Part shown: one piece after another, positions 1 through 8,746 of the stretch
Layout: every line of letters begins with the position of its first letter
Numbering within the stretch: position 1 is the stretch's first letter
Assembly: GCA_029558635.1 (NCBI GenBank)
Contig: JAKQEE010000052.1
Coordinates: 578,860-642,859 of the forward strand
DNA length: 64,000 bases
Reading direction: 5' to 3'
From: Pseudomonadota bacterium
GTDB lineage: Bacteria > Pseudomonadota > Alphaproteobacteria > Micavibrionales > Micavibrionaceae
Notes under the pieces: model-generated
What the model saw: only the letters and a program-made list of their open reading frames with translations
The model's database searches: none
Told to the model about the DNA's origin: nothing
Made by a program: the position numbers and the translations under genes

Positions 1-1
1 G

Positions 2-430
2 CCGTGGCTCGGCAAAGCGGCTGCTCTTTTGGCTGGTCAAAAGGATGTTGTCGCGATGGTCGATGGATTTCAGGATGATGAGTTTTATCTTCTTTCTGCA
101 AAGAAAGTTCGACCTGACATTATTCTTCTGGCTATGGGGATGCCGAAACAAGAAAGAATCGCAAGACTTTTAGCTAAAAAACTCGACACCCCATGCTTGA
201 TTATTAATGGTGGGGCGATTCTGGATTTTATGGCAGAGCGTTTCAATCGCGCACCTCTTTTGATGAGAAAAGTCGGCATGGAGTGGCTCTATAGATTGTT
301 GAAAGAGCCCAAGCGGCTTTTTGGGCGCTATGTAATCGGAAATGCGATGTTTTTGTTCCGGCTTGGGATTGCTTTTCTAAAGCGAAGGGGTTTGTTGTGG
401 CAGCGACGGGAGAAACCAGATGAATCGTAA
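2..430 (+). CDS. WecG/TagA/CpsF-family glycosyltransferase (C-terminal part)
   Basis: The reading frame is open at the left edge, so the N-terminus lies outside the window. The visible 142 or so residues are the C-terminal part of a WecB/TagA/CpsF (GT26) glycosyltransferase. This family adds an N-acetylmannosaminuronate-type or related sugar to a lipid-linked intermediate at the inner face of the membrane. The signature ILLAMGMPKQE is followed by GGAILDFMAE, and then by the basic segment MEWLYRLLKEPKRLFGRY, which probably contacts the membrane. A TTG at 29 is not the start, because the homologous sequence continues upstream of it. The stop overlaps the following exosortase gene by 11 bases, which suggests one exopolysaccharide operon with translational coupling. 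Confidence 0.85.
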   Translation, partial: PWLGKAAALLAGQKDVVAMVDGFQDDEFYLLSAKKVRPDIILLAMGMPKQERIARLLAKKLDTPCLIINGGAILDFMAERFNRAPLLMRKVGMEWLYRLLKEPKRLFGRYVIGNAMFLFRLGIAFLKRRGLLWQRREKPDES

Positions 431-1985
431 GGCAACCTGGATGAGGCACGAATTTTTCAGGAGCAATGCGGCTTCTGCAATCTTTCTTGCTGTAAGTGTG
501 ATTGCTGTGTTTTGGATATCAAGTGGCTCTTTGCTTAAACTTCCGTATTACTGGGGCCGCGAAGAATACAGTCATGGTTGGCTGATCCCTCTTGTCGCGG
601 CGTTTATCGGTTGGCATGCACTGTGTCGAGACAAACCGGAACCCGTGCCATCGTGGATGGGGCTTCCGGTTCTTTTTTTCAGCCTGCTTCTCTCTGCGCT
701 TTCAGTGTTGGCGGCGTTCGAGGCACTGTTGAATTTCAGTTTCATTATTGCGTTGTTAGGTCTTGCGTTGGCATTTTTCGGCAGGGCGTTCACGCTATCA
801 GTCGCACCTGCGCTTGTCTTCTTGTTTTTTGCGGCTCCTCTGCCTCATATTGTGTATGGTAACTTGTCTATCCAGATGCAGCTCGTTTCCTCTACGCTTG
901 GGACCTCTGTTATCCGTCTTTTCGGTTTTTCTGTTTTTCAGGACGGCAACGTCATTGACCTTGGCTTCATGAAGCTTCAGGTGGCCGAGGCCTGCAACGG
1001 CTTGCGCTATCTTTTCCCGTTGACGAGCCTCGCGTATCTGATGGTCCTGCTGATGGACGGGCGTCTATGGAAGAAGGTCGCCGTTTTTTTGTCTGCCGTT
1101 CCGATCACGATCTTCATGAATTCCCTGCGTATTGCAATGGTTGGAATTACGGTCAATCTGTGGGGAAGGGAAATGGCAGAGGGGGTTCTGCACATGTTTG
1201 AGGGATTCGTTGTTTTTGGACTATGTCTAATTCTACTATTTGGCGAGGCATGGCTGTTATTGAGGGTGGGAGAAAAAGGTGGATTTCGGGATACATTTTT
1301 TACTTTGCCGCAAGGGCCGGTAATTGCCAGTAGGGTACGGATTACGCCGCCGGCAATCGTTGGATTGTTACTATGTTTATTGGGCTTCGCGTTTTTCCAG
1401 AGTGGGTTGGTGGGTAACAGGCTTGAAAATACACCTTCAACGCCTGCCTTTTCCACCTTTCCCCTCCGGATTGGAGAATGGAGCGGTAGCAGAGACTCGC
1501 TTTCAACTGATAACCTCGAAATTCTAGACCTTACGGATTACTGGCTCGCGAATTATACTAAAGAGCACTCCACCGATCCGGTTAACCTGTATATTGCCTG
1601 GTACGCAAGCCAGCGTATGCGTGCGAACATCCATATTCCACTTAACTGTATCATTGGCGGTGGCTGGCGCCTTGAAGACCAGCGCAAATTCACGGTCGTC
1701 CTTCCGGAGGGCATCCTTCCTGTCGTGCGCCTGACCGTGATCAAAGACGGGGAAACCAGCATTGTCTATTACTGGCTGGACCAGCGAGGTAGAAAAATGA
1801 ACGATCCGTTCACGGCCAAATGGTTTCTGGTGAGTGACTCGATTACAATGCACCGTACTGACGGTGCACTGGTTCGAGTCAGTACACCGCTGGAGGCGGG
1901 AGAAAAGCCGGAGGATGGTGATGAGCGGCTACGACAATTCCTGCAGAAGGCCTATCCAGAAGTTAAGAAGTTTGTTCCACAATAA
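420..1985 (+). CDS. Exosortase fused to an EpsI domain (XrtD-like)
   Basis: This is a 521-residue integral membrane protein. Residues 1 to about 300 form an exosortase domain with roughly eight hydrophobic helices. The three catalytic residues are visible: Cys192 in EACNGLR, Arg237 in NSLRIAM and His258 in VLHMFEGF. Residues about 310-521 match the EpsI domain (GEWSGS, then YIAWYASQR and IHIPLNCIIGGGW). Exosortases cut short C-terminal sorting signals (PEP-CTERM, VPLPA-CTERM) from exported proteins and work alongside exopolysaccharide loci. A single-chain exosortase-EpsI protein of about 520 residues is typical of the XrtD (VPLPA-CTERM) type in Alphaproteobacteria, though the subtype assignment is inferred from architecture only. 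The ATG at 420 overlaps the upstream glycosyltransferase. No substrate carrying a sorting signal was seen in the window. Confidence 0.88.
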   Translation: MNRKATWMRHEFFRSNAASAIFLAVSVIAVFWISSGSLLKLPYYWGREEYSHGWLIPLVAAFIGWHALCRDKPEPVPSWMGLPVLFFSLLLSALSVLAAFEALLNFSFIIALLGLALAFFGRAFTLSVAPALVFLFFAAPLPHIVYGNLSIQMQLVSSTLGTSVIRLFGFSVFQDGNVIDLGFMKLQVAEACNGLRYLFPLTSLAYLMVLLMDGRLWKKVAVFLSAVPITIFMNSLRIAMVGITVNLWGREMAEGVLHMFEGFVVFGLCLILLFGEAWLLLRVGEKGGFRDTFFTLPQGPVIASRVRITPPAIVGLLLCLLGFAFFQSGLVGNRLENTPSTPAFSTFPLRIGEWSGSRDSLSTDNLEILDLTDYWLANYTKEHSTDPVNLYIAWYASQRMRANIHIPLNCIIGGGWRLEDQRKFTVVLPEGILPVVRLTVIKDGETSIVYYWLDQRGRKMNDPFTAKWFLVSDSITMHRTDGALVRVSTPLEAGEKPEDGDERLRQFLQKAYPEVKKFVPQ

Positions 1986-2001
1986 GGAAAAAAAGAAAAA
2001 C

Positions 2002-3588
2002 ATGCTTCTAAAAAAAAATGAAAATGCAAAGTCTCTTCTTCAGGAAGATAAAAAGCTTAATCGGCGCCTGATAGGCAAAGTTAAAATTAATAGTGACTAT
2101 CAGATAATCCTTATTTCATGGATTGCCTCGTTGATCTGGACGGGCGCAGCGATAGGTATTGCCACTTTGGTAAGCCCGTTGTTTTTGGTTGTAATGGTTC
2201 TGGTACCATTTGGGATTTTTATGCTTTCCCCACTGGCGGGAATTGTCAGCTACCTTACGATCCTTATATGGCAAAACACGGTGATTGGTATTTGGAGTCC
2301 CTATCTGGCCGAAGGGCAGATGTCTATTCTGCAGGGGACCAACTTTCTTGTTTGCGCATTGTTTGGCGGTTATTGCTTTATACGGCTTATGTTTTCCGCA
2401 AACGATCTCGGCCCTTTTGCAAACAGGACCCTCAAGATCGCCTTCATCTTCCTGATACTGGCCGTGCTTTACCTTCTTTACGGCGCGGCCGTCAACAAGG
2501 TCTTTGTCGCCGTCGCCTATTTCAGAAACTTCACCGGCGGCATTCTCTGCCTGGCCATAGGCACCTATCTCAGCCAGCATGTCCGGCTCAACACATTTGT
2601 CAAAATCTGGATGTTTCTGGGCGGCATTATCCTGTTGCAGGCCTGCATGGAGTTTTTCTTTACGAGGTTTTATTACGGTGTTTTGAATCTGCACCATCTT
2701 TACGCGATCAAGTTCGACACGGGTAAGGCCGATCTGGACGGAACGATTGAGGCCCTCAGGACGACCTTCTTCAATTCCCCTTATTTCAACGATCTGGGTA
2801 TTACGTCCTTCCGGATTCTGGGGCCGACATTTCATGCCATCAGTTTTGGCTATTTGCTGTCTTTTTGCGCTCTGGTGTTTTTCATCGCCAGGAAGTACGC
2901 GCTGGTTTTTATTGCCATCGTATTCATCCTGATTATCGGCACAAAGGGACCGTCCATCATGACGATTTTTTCCATCGGCCTCGTTTGTCTGACCCGCATG
3001 GGAACGGGACGGGGAACGGTCGTCAGGATATCCACGCTCGTCTGTACCCTGCTGACTCCCCTGATTTTCCTCTACGGATACTCGGTCAGGGATTATCACG
3101 TTCTTGGCCTGATCGGCGGCGTGCGGGATTTCCTGTCTTTTCCCGTCGGCAGGGGCTTCGGCTTCGGCGGCAACCTCGCGGCGATCGACAGCAAGCCGTG
3201 GTGGCTTCAGGCGCAGCTGAGGGGGTACACGCCCTTCGGCCTTGAAAGCTCGGTTTCCGTCCTGTTGAACCAGTGGGGAATCTTCGGCTTTGCCTACATG
3301 GCCTTTCTTTTTTCTCTGTGGCGCTCGCTGTCGAAATCGTTTCGGGAACACGGAGCCAAGTATACGGAAGACTATGATTTTTCAATTTTTTACTTTGCCT
3401 ACGGCTTCATCCTCGTGAACTTTTTCTTCCAGGAGGAAGTCCTTTCGCCTTACGGTCTGGGGATTGAATTTTTATGGATCGGGTTTTTACTTAAATATGC
3501 GGGACAGTTTTCAGGCGGGAATCCACAGACAGAAAAAAACAACCCCCTTCAGAAAAAACGGGATATCAGGGAGATGTTTGTAAGTTAA
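2002..3588 (+). CDS. O-antigen polymerase/ligase-like polytopic membrane protein
   Basis: This is a 528-residue protein with about eleven or twelve hydrophobic helices and a large periplasmic loop near residues 215-260. It resembles Wzy polymerases and WaaL/O-antigen ligases, which act on undecaprenyl-linked glycans at the outer face of the inner membrane. The family is too divergent for motif proof, so the call rests on topology and on its place between an exosortase and other exopolysaccharide genes. The frame is open from 1834, but that would overlap the exosortase by 150 bases. The ATG at 2002 follows an AAGGAAA ribosome site and begins with a lysine-rich cytoplasmic tail. Its 3' end overlaps the convergent GH5 gene by 23 bases. 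Confidence 0.65.
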   Translation: MLLKKNENAKSLLQEDKKLNRRLIGKVKINSDYQIILISWIASLIWTGAAIGIATLVSPLFLVVMVLVPFGIFMLSPLAGIVSYLTILIWQNTVIGIWSPYLAEGQMSILQGTNFLVCALFGGYCFIRLMFSANDLGPFANRTLKIAFIFLILAVLYLLYGAAVNKVFVAVAYFRNFTGGILCLAIGTYLSQHVRLNTFVKIWMFLGGIILLQACMEFFFTRFYYGVLNLHHLYAIKFDTGKADLDGTIEALRTTFFNSPYFNDLGITSFRILGPTFHAISFGYLLSFCALVFFIARKYALVFIAIVFILIIGTKGPSIMTIFSIGLVCLTRMGTGRGTVVRISTLVCTLLTPLIFLYGYSVRDYHVLGLIGGVRDFLSFPVGRGFGFGGNLAAIDSKPWWLQAQLRGYTPFGLESSVSVLLNQWGIFGFAYMAFLFSLWRSLSKSFREHGAKYTEDYDFSIFYFAYGFILVNFFFQEEVLSPYGLGIEFLWIGFLLKYAGQFSGGNPQTEKNNPLQKKRDIREMFVS

Positions 3589-4693
3589 GCCCTAACGCTT
3601 CTGCCATCTCCGCATCAAGCGGACGGTCACCGCCCGGAAAAAGCCCGTACCCGCCCTTGTAATTCCAGAGCGCCCAGGGGATGTTGTTTTCCTCGAACAG
3701 TTCGCGCATATCCTTGAGCCAGCGCAGGCGCGAGTCATTGTCCACGAAGGGACGGTAGACGCCGAATTCGAGGCACAGTATCTTCGCGCCGACTTTATCC
3801 CGCCAGTATAGCGGGTATTTTTCGAGAAGCGCTGCAAGCTTTTCCTTGTCCCATCCCTGATCCAGGTAGGTCTTCATCTTTTCGTACGACGGGTTCGCAT
3901 CCGGATTCAGGTTTGCCGGATAGCGCAGGTTGTCTATTTTTTCACGGAGATCGGGCGGCGGAGTCGTCCAGCGCGCATTGTGATGCGTGAAGAACATGGG
4001 CGTGTAGAAATGAAAATCGTAAAAGATGTTTTCGTCCGGATAAGGCTTTTTGTTCCTGAGCGTACCATAAAGACCGAAATTGTCCGTGGCGATAAACGCC
4101 GTGTCCGGGAAGCGTGCGCGCAGCCTTTCGACCAGCCGCCCCTGTGCTTTCCACCAGTCTTTGATAGATCGCGGTGGCTCGTTAAGCAGGCCGAGATAGA
4201 TTTTATCGGCGGGCAAGCCATTCAGAACGCTTTCAAGTACGGCCCACCGGTCCTCCAGCCGTGCCAGAAGAGCGTCGGAATTTTGCGCCGCCAGGATTTC
4301 TTGTTCTTCGTGCGAGGGATGAAAATCCACGATCACCGCCAGACCGTCGTTTAAAAAGGCTGTGATGTCGCAGCGCAGCTCCTGCAGACGCGTCCCTTCG
4401 GGCGAAAGCCACTGCTCAGACACGGGGAGGCGCACGAAGGTAAAGCCCAGATTTTTCACATTGTTCACGTCTTCGGGCAGAAGCTTTTGCCCGGGCGGGT
4501 GCTGCCAGAATTCGGCCATGTTGATCCCGCGCGTGAGCGTCCATGCGTTTTCTTTTACCTCCGGCACAGGATCGAAAGCGCAGGCGGCCCGGACGGGCCG
4601 CGCAAGCGCACAGCACAGGAAGACCATGGTGCCGAGGCAGAAAAAAAAGGCGGCTACTTTTGAGGACATCGTGCCCGGACCTGTTTTTGACAT
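3566..4693 (-). CDS. Secreted glycoside hydrolase family 5 (cellulase-like)
   Basis: The protein has a signal peptide (hydrophobic AAFFFCLGTMVFLCCA followed by VRA-AC) and a single GH5-type TIM barrel. Visible GH5 hallmarks are FVRLPVSEQW, VIVDFHPSHEEQ and the acid/base Glu in LGLLNEPP. HFYTPMFFTHH and the nucleophile Glu in CLEFGVYRP follow, then ALWNYKGGYGLF. It should hydrolyse beta-linked glucan or mannan-like chains in the periplasm or outside the cell. In an exopolysaccharide locus such an enzyme commonly trims or releases the nascent polymer, which is the inferred role here. The ATG at 4693 is preferred because GGGAAAG precedes it. An ATG at 4726 and one at 4669 are alternatives, and all keep the signal peptide. 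Confidence 0.82.
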   Translation of the reverse strand: MSKTGPGTMSSKVAAFFFCLGTMVFLCCALARPVRAACAFDPVPEVKENAWTLTRGINMAEFWQHPPGQKLLPEDVNNVKNLGFTFVRLPVSEQWLSPEGTRLQELRCDITAFLNDGLAVIVDFHPSHEEQEILAAQNSDALLARLEDRWAVLESVLNGLPADKIYLGLLNEPPRSIKDWWKAQGRLVERLRARFPDTAFIATDNFGLYGTLRNKKPYPDENIFYDFHFYTPMFFTHHNARWTTPPPDLREKIDNLRYPANLNPDANPSYEKMKTYLDQGWDKEKLAALLEKYPLYWRDKVGAKILCLEFGVYRPFVDNDSRLRWLKDMRELFEENNIPWALWNYKGGYGLFPGGDRPLDAEMAEALGLNLQTSP

Positions 4694-4837
4694 TTTTAAA
4701 TCTTTCCCGACCATATAGTTTTTCACTCAGGATACGCAATATGACATTGTCGCATAATTTGCTTGTCGTAATCCGAAAATACCTTTAATACCATGTCGTT
4801 GAAACCGCCGTTTTGTTTTTATGATTGAGGGTAGAAT

Positions 4838-5863
4838 ATGACAACATCCATCAGGGACCGTATCAGGGATTCCCTGCCGCCTGGCCTGTTTTACATGTTG
4901 CGGGGGCTGATGCAAACAAAGGATCTGGTCATCAATTATATCTACGACTCCCTGCGCTATGCGCGCTGGTCGCCGCTGGGTGGTAGGCCGAAGACGGCAG
5001 GACAGCTTGCTGCCACGATTACAATGGATTATCACAGGGTTGAAAAGGGCCTGTCCCTTCCCAAGCCGCGGCCCGGTTTCGGCGCAGATGTCGTCAGGCG
5101 GCTAGCTTATAACATTCCGCGCTACGCAGCACTGCCCGGCGTGAACATGCTTCCACTGCATGCCAGTTACGGCGCGTTGAAACAGTGGCTTGCCTATTCG
5201 AACGGCGCGGGCGGCACACAGGCGGAAGAGGACGCAAAAGGTGCCCTGGAGTTTCTGCAGAAAAAACTGGTCGGAAAGGAGGGCACTGGCGGCGCGATAG
5301 TTCTGAAAAAAAGTGATATCCAAAAGCACTTGCCCACAGACTATAATGCGTTTTTTGAATCGCGCTACAGCGTACGCAATTTTACGGACGAAAAAGTTTC
5401 CGTCGATATCATCCGGGAGGCCGTGGCAACCGCGCGCAAGACCCCGTCGGTCTGTAATCGTCAGTCCTGGCGCGTGCGCGCGTTTTTGGAGCCGGACTCC
5501 TGCCGGGATGTTCTGGCCCTGCAGAATGGCAACCGAGGGTTCGGGGATCAGGTCGGTGGCGTGCTGCTGATCACGGTGGATTTGCAAAGCTTCCTTTCGG
5601 CCAACGAGCGTTATCAGGGGTGGATTGATGGTGGCATGTTTTCCATGTCATTAGCTCTTGCCTTGCATGCGCAGGGACTCGGCACGTGCTGCCTAAACTG
5701 GAGCGCGGCAGCGGAAACGGATCGTAAATTGAGAAAATTGATAAACTTGCCTGACAATGAACTTGTCATCATGATGATGGCCGTAGGCCATATGCAAGAC
5801 GAATTCAAAGTCGCTACATCACCGCGTATCGGTGTAGACGATATTCTCGTTTCCATTCATTGA
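4838..5863 (+). CDS. Nitroreductase-family protein with N-terminal extension
   Basis: This is a 341-residue protein. Residues about 175-335 form a nitroreductase fold. It opens with the FMN-binding motif SRYSVRNFTDEKV, then TPSVCNRQSWRV, a GGMFSMSLALALHAQGLGTC helix and MMAVGHMQ near the end. About 170 N-terminal residues lack an obvious domain but hold a conserved-looking DYHRVEKGLSLP segment. Such long nitroreductases recur in bacterial polysaccharide loci next to pyruvyl transferases. Their substrate is not established, and a redox step on a sugar or lipid is only a guess. The gene is divergent from the GH5 gene and convergent with the pyruvyl transferase. The ATG at 4838 has GAGGGTAGA a few bases upstream. 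Confidence 0.78.
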   Translation: MTTSIRDRIRDSLPPGLFYMLRGLMQTKDLVINYIYDSLRYARWSPLGGRPKTAGQLAATITMDYHRVEKGLSLPKPRPGFGADVVRRLAYNIPRYAALPGVNMLPLHASYGALKQWLAYSNGAGGTQAEEDAKGALEFLQKKLVGKEGTGGAIVLKKSDIQKHLPTDYNAFFESRYSVRNFTDEKVSVDIIREAVATARKTPSVCNRQSWRVRAFLEPDSCRDVLALQNGNRGFGDQVGGVLLITVDLQSFLSANERYQGWIDGGMFSMSLALALHAQGLGTCCLNWSAAAETDRKLRKLINLPDNELVIMMMAVGHMQDEFKVATSPRIGVDDILVSIH

Positions 5864-5895
5864 AAATGATTTAAAGATCTCAAAGGGAGCAGGAA

Positions 5896-7128
5896 CTACC
5901 CGATCCCTTTGTCTTTCAGCCTGTCAGCGAGAATGGCAAAGTTGTTTTGCGCTCGCTCTTTCATAAGCTTGACCGTTTCATCCTGTTTGCCAAGAGACAG
6001 AGACAGCTCTGTTGCCTTGATAAGGCTGTCGGTCGTAAAATTGTCAGCTCCCAGTGTCAATTTTGGCCCGTTCTCGGCACCATAATAATCAGCCATAATC
6101 CCGTGAGCTTTGCGGCTGTATGCGATCGCAACCGTTGGGATGCCTTGCGAGAGCGAAGCGATGGTCGGGTGTGTACGCGCGCCGATCAGAACGTCGCATA
6201 GGCCGATCACGGATTTGGCCTCAACTCCGTTGAACCAGCCGAGGAGATTGAGGTTCGCATCCTTGCTTTTTACGCGGCGCAGTACATCCAGACAGGCCCG
6301 CTGATCATCGTTGGAGAACTTGCGTTCAACCACGTGCGGGATCATGACAACTGTGTAGCCCTGATCGTTCAACGCATCGACGAATGATGCCATTTCATTG
6401 AGCGCGTATTCACGGCCTTGCTTGTGATATTTGGTCACCAGCTCGCTGACCGACAGGCCCGCCAGTTTTTTACCCCTGAGGTCCGCGTTCATGTATTTCT
6501 GGGCATAGTCATAGGTCTCTTCCTTCGATAGGGCTTTCATCAGGAACGCTACGTCCGCCGTTTGATTAACCGGGCAATCGAGGTTCAGCAATTTCAGCCA
6601 TTCGTAGGTGATGCTCTCTCTTGCGGTAATACCCAGAAGGTTTTTCGAAGATTTCTTTAAATACTCTGTGTCCGCGCTTGAAAGCGGCCCCATTGATTGG
6701 GCGCAGACGAAAACAGGCTTGCCAATATGCATATAGCTGGTATGGCGTTTGAATGTGCCGTAATCGGAAGTAAAAACGTCTCCGCCCACTGCAATCATTA
6801 CATCGGCTTTGCGGGCGTTCGAAAATGTGCGGAAGTGCGCGTATTTTTGAGGTAGAGCACCCTCGGCAGCTATCAAGGCTCGGTACAGGAGTTTGTTGCT
6901 CCAGAGCCATGGTGTGTGTCGGTACATTTCGCGAAGAGGGTAGGCCCAGTAGCAATCCATGCCGCGTCCGTCATAACGCCATTTATCGAATGGGTAGTCG
7001 GATGTATGCAGCGAGATCTGATCAAGCTTGATATTACCCTGGTTCTGAAGCCCAGTGATAACACCTTCAACCAAGGCGTCGCACCCCCGGTTGCGTGAAC
7101 CTGTCTGGTTTGTAATCGCTATGTGCAT
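5896..7128 (-). CDS. Polysaccharide pyruvyl transferase family protein
   Basis: This is a 410-residue cytoplasmic protein of the CsaB/WcaK/AmsJ family. These enzymes transfer pyruvate from phosphoenolpyruvate to a sugar hydroxyl and form a ketal. Supporting features are the N-terminal ITNQTGSRNRGCDAL, MIAVGGDVF near the middle and IPHVVER. CDVLIGARTHPTIASLSQGIP in the C-terminal GT-B-like half carries the conserved R and H. Pyruvylation gives the exported polysaccharide a negative charge. The start at 7128 has AGAGGATCAAGCGGG upstream. The gene follows the flippase gene on the same strand with a 127-base gap that contains an inverted repeat. Confidence 0.85.
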   Translation of the reverse strand: MHIAITNQTGSRNRGCDALVEGVITGLQNQGNIKLDQISLHTSDYPFDKWRYDGRGMDCYWAYPLREMYRHTPWLWSNKLLYRALIAAEGALPQKYAHFRTFSNARKADVMIAVGGDVFTSDYGTFKRHTSYMHIGKPVFVCAQSMGPLSSADTEYLKKSSKNLLGITARESITYEWLKLLNLDCPVNQTADVAFLMKALSKEETYDYAQKYMNADLRGKKLAGLSVSELVTKYHKQGREYALNEMASFVDALNDQGYTVVMIPHVVERKFSNDDQRACLDVLRRVKSKDANLNLLGWFNGVEAKSVIGLCDVLIGARTHPTIASLSQGIPTVAIAYSRKAHGIMADYYGAENGPKLTLGADNFTTDSLIKATELSLSLGKQDETVKLMKERAQNNFAILADRLKDKGIG

Positions 7129-7190
7129 CCCGCTTGATCCTCTTCTACTTTTTTACCGTTACAAAATACAAGCCTCTTTTAGGCGTCGCT

Positions 7191-7236
7191 ACCCTAATGG
7201 CATTTAGCTATTGCGGCAAGTAAAACATATTAGGGT
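7191..7236. repeat. 8-bp perfect inverted repeat between flippase and pyruvyl transferase genes
   Basis: ACCCTAAT at 7191-7198 is repeated in reverse complement (ATTAGGGT) at 7229-7236 with a 30-base loop. It lies in the only sizeable gap between the two minus-strand genes. There is no T-tract directly after it on either strand, so a simple terminator is unlikely. It could be a protein-binding dyad or an mRNA hairpin. Confidence 0.45.
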
Positions 7237-7255
7237 AAAAAGCTTTTTTCTGTCC

Positions 7256-8515
7256 TCAGGCCACCGGTGTTTTTGACTCTTCCAAATGTAGTAGGGGAAG
7301 GGCATTTAAAACCCGCATTCCAAGTAGAGTCAGGTTAGTGGCCAGCGCAGCAATACTGGCGCCCAGTAGCCCCCAAAGTGGCGTCAGGATGCAAAGAAAA
7401 ACCGCGGAGGAGAGCAGGGATACAAGACAGATCAGACCCATAACCTTATCCTTGCCCTTGGCGTAAATGGCGTTTTGCAGCGTATCGGCCCCCAGGCGGA
7501 TCAGCGCCGCTGGCAAAAGCAGAGCAATTATCCAGAAATGATCGGCGATCGCAGGTTTGTCGAGGATATCGATTAGGACTGGTGCGGCAGCCAGTACGGC
7601 CAAGCAGCACAGCCCTCCCCAGATCATGCCAGCCTTTTGCTGGGTAAAAACTGCCTTGCGGAAGGCTCCTTGGTCGCCTTTCTTGGCCGCACCGATTACA
7701 TGCGGGTTATTCGGCTGGACCACACTGAAATAGACGAGGTTATAGGCCGCATTGCTGAGCGACCAAAAAAACACATAGATCCCAGCTGCTTCCAGTCCTA
7801 GCAGGAACGTGATGAAGAAACGGTCGATGAACTGGCCCCCAATATTGCCAACTTCGAACAGGTACATGTAACGCCCCTTGGGGACGCTCTCTTTGATCCA
7901 GCCAAAATCAAAAGAGATCATCCTGTACCGGCCTTTGGCAATCAAAAGTGCCACCAGAACCAGCAAGGTCAGCCCCGAACCGCCCAACCAGAAATACAGC
8001 ATCATTTCGAAATGGCGCAGCGGTTCGATAAAAAGCGCCAGAGCCATGTATATGAACATCCACAGACCGCTGCGTACGAAGAATAGCACTGTTGCCAGAT
8101 TCGGTCTGTGGCGGGATGTCAAAACTCCGTGCGCGTCTATGCCCAGATGTTCAAAAAACACGATTACAGCCGCCAGTAGTGCCACTGTCATCGGTAGGGG
8201 GGAACCCATCGCCTGGTTGGCTGCCAGCGTCGTAGGGAGCAAAACGGCATAAATCACGGACGTCAGGGTAAAGCGCGCCATGATCGACGGCATGGCTTGA
8301 TGTAGGGGCATATCGACAATATGACGGTTCAAAAGGCTGTAAAGCCCAAATCCAAACACGAACGGTGCCAGAGCTGCCGCGCCGAGGATCAGGCCATAGA
8401 GCCCCATGGCTTCCAGTCCGAGAAATCGAGTGATAAAAAGGGTCAGTGCAAACTTGGCTAGCAGTGTCATGCTCCGCAAACCAAATATAAACAGACGCCT
8501 GATGTTTGTTTTCAT
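7256..8515 (-). CDS. Wzx-type polysaccharide flippase (MVF/MATE-like)
   Basis: This is a 419-residue protein with about twelve hydrophobic helices, starting with RSMTLLAKFALTLFITRFLG, which is characteristic of the polysaccharide transport/MurJ-like exporter superfamily. Such proteins flip undecaprenyl-diphosphate-linked repeat units across the inner membrane. A loop with SVVQPNNPHVIGAAKKGD lies between helices in the second half. It is the last gene of the exopolysaccharide block. Beyond its start, 8516-8746 holds no gene that I can support and marks the edge of the accessory island. Confidence 0.8.
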   Translation of the reverse strand: MKTNIRRLFIFGLRSMTLLAKFALTLFITRFLGLEAMGLYGLILGAAALAPFVFGFGLYSLLNRHIVDMPLHQAMPSIMARFTLTSVIYAVLLPTTLAANQAMGSPLPMTVALLAAVIVFFEHLGIDAHGVLTSRHRPNLATVLFFVRSGLWMFIYMALALFIEPLRHFEMMLYFWLGGSGLTLLVLVALLIAKGRYRMISFDFGWIKESVPKGRYMYLFEVGNIGGQFIDRFFITFLLGLEAAGIYVFFWSLSNAAYNLVYFSVVQPNNPHVIGAAKKGDQGAFRKAVFTQQKAGMIWGGLCCLAVLAAAPVLIDILDKPAIADHFWIIALLLPAALIRLGADTLQNAIYAKGKDKVMGLICLVSLLSSAVFLCILTPLWGLLGASIAALATNLTLLGMRVLNALPLLHLEESKTPVA

Positions 8516-8746
8516 ATTACTGAATTGTTGTTTGTGTAGTGTTCATGATTTTTATGGGGTTCTTGATAAGAAAAATATTATAAAAAATCAAGCCTTTCAC
8601 GTATCGATTTTCGGAAGTTTTGAAAAAGATGAGTGTCGTATAATGTATCTAAGAACTGGATTAGATTTGGGTGGCAAGTTCAAAAAGCCAAAAGATTCAC
8701 TTAAATTCTGGACTCAATAATGGGGTTGACCACTGGCCATAGAAAG

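Noticed and set aside
2116..3351. Minus-strand open frame of 411 codons
   Set aside because: It lies entirely antisense to the polytopic membrane protein and is polar, Gln/Arg/Lys-rich and without domain signs, as expected from the mirror of hydrophobic codons.
8406..8720. Plus-strand ORF of 104 codons at the island edge
   Set aside because: Its first third is antisense to the flippase gene, no ribosome site is visible, and the rest has no recognisable sequence.
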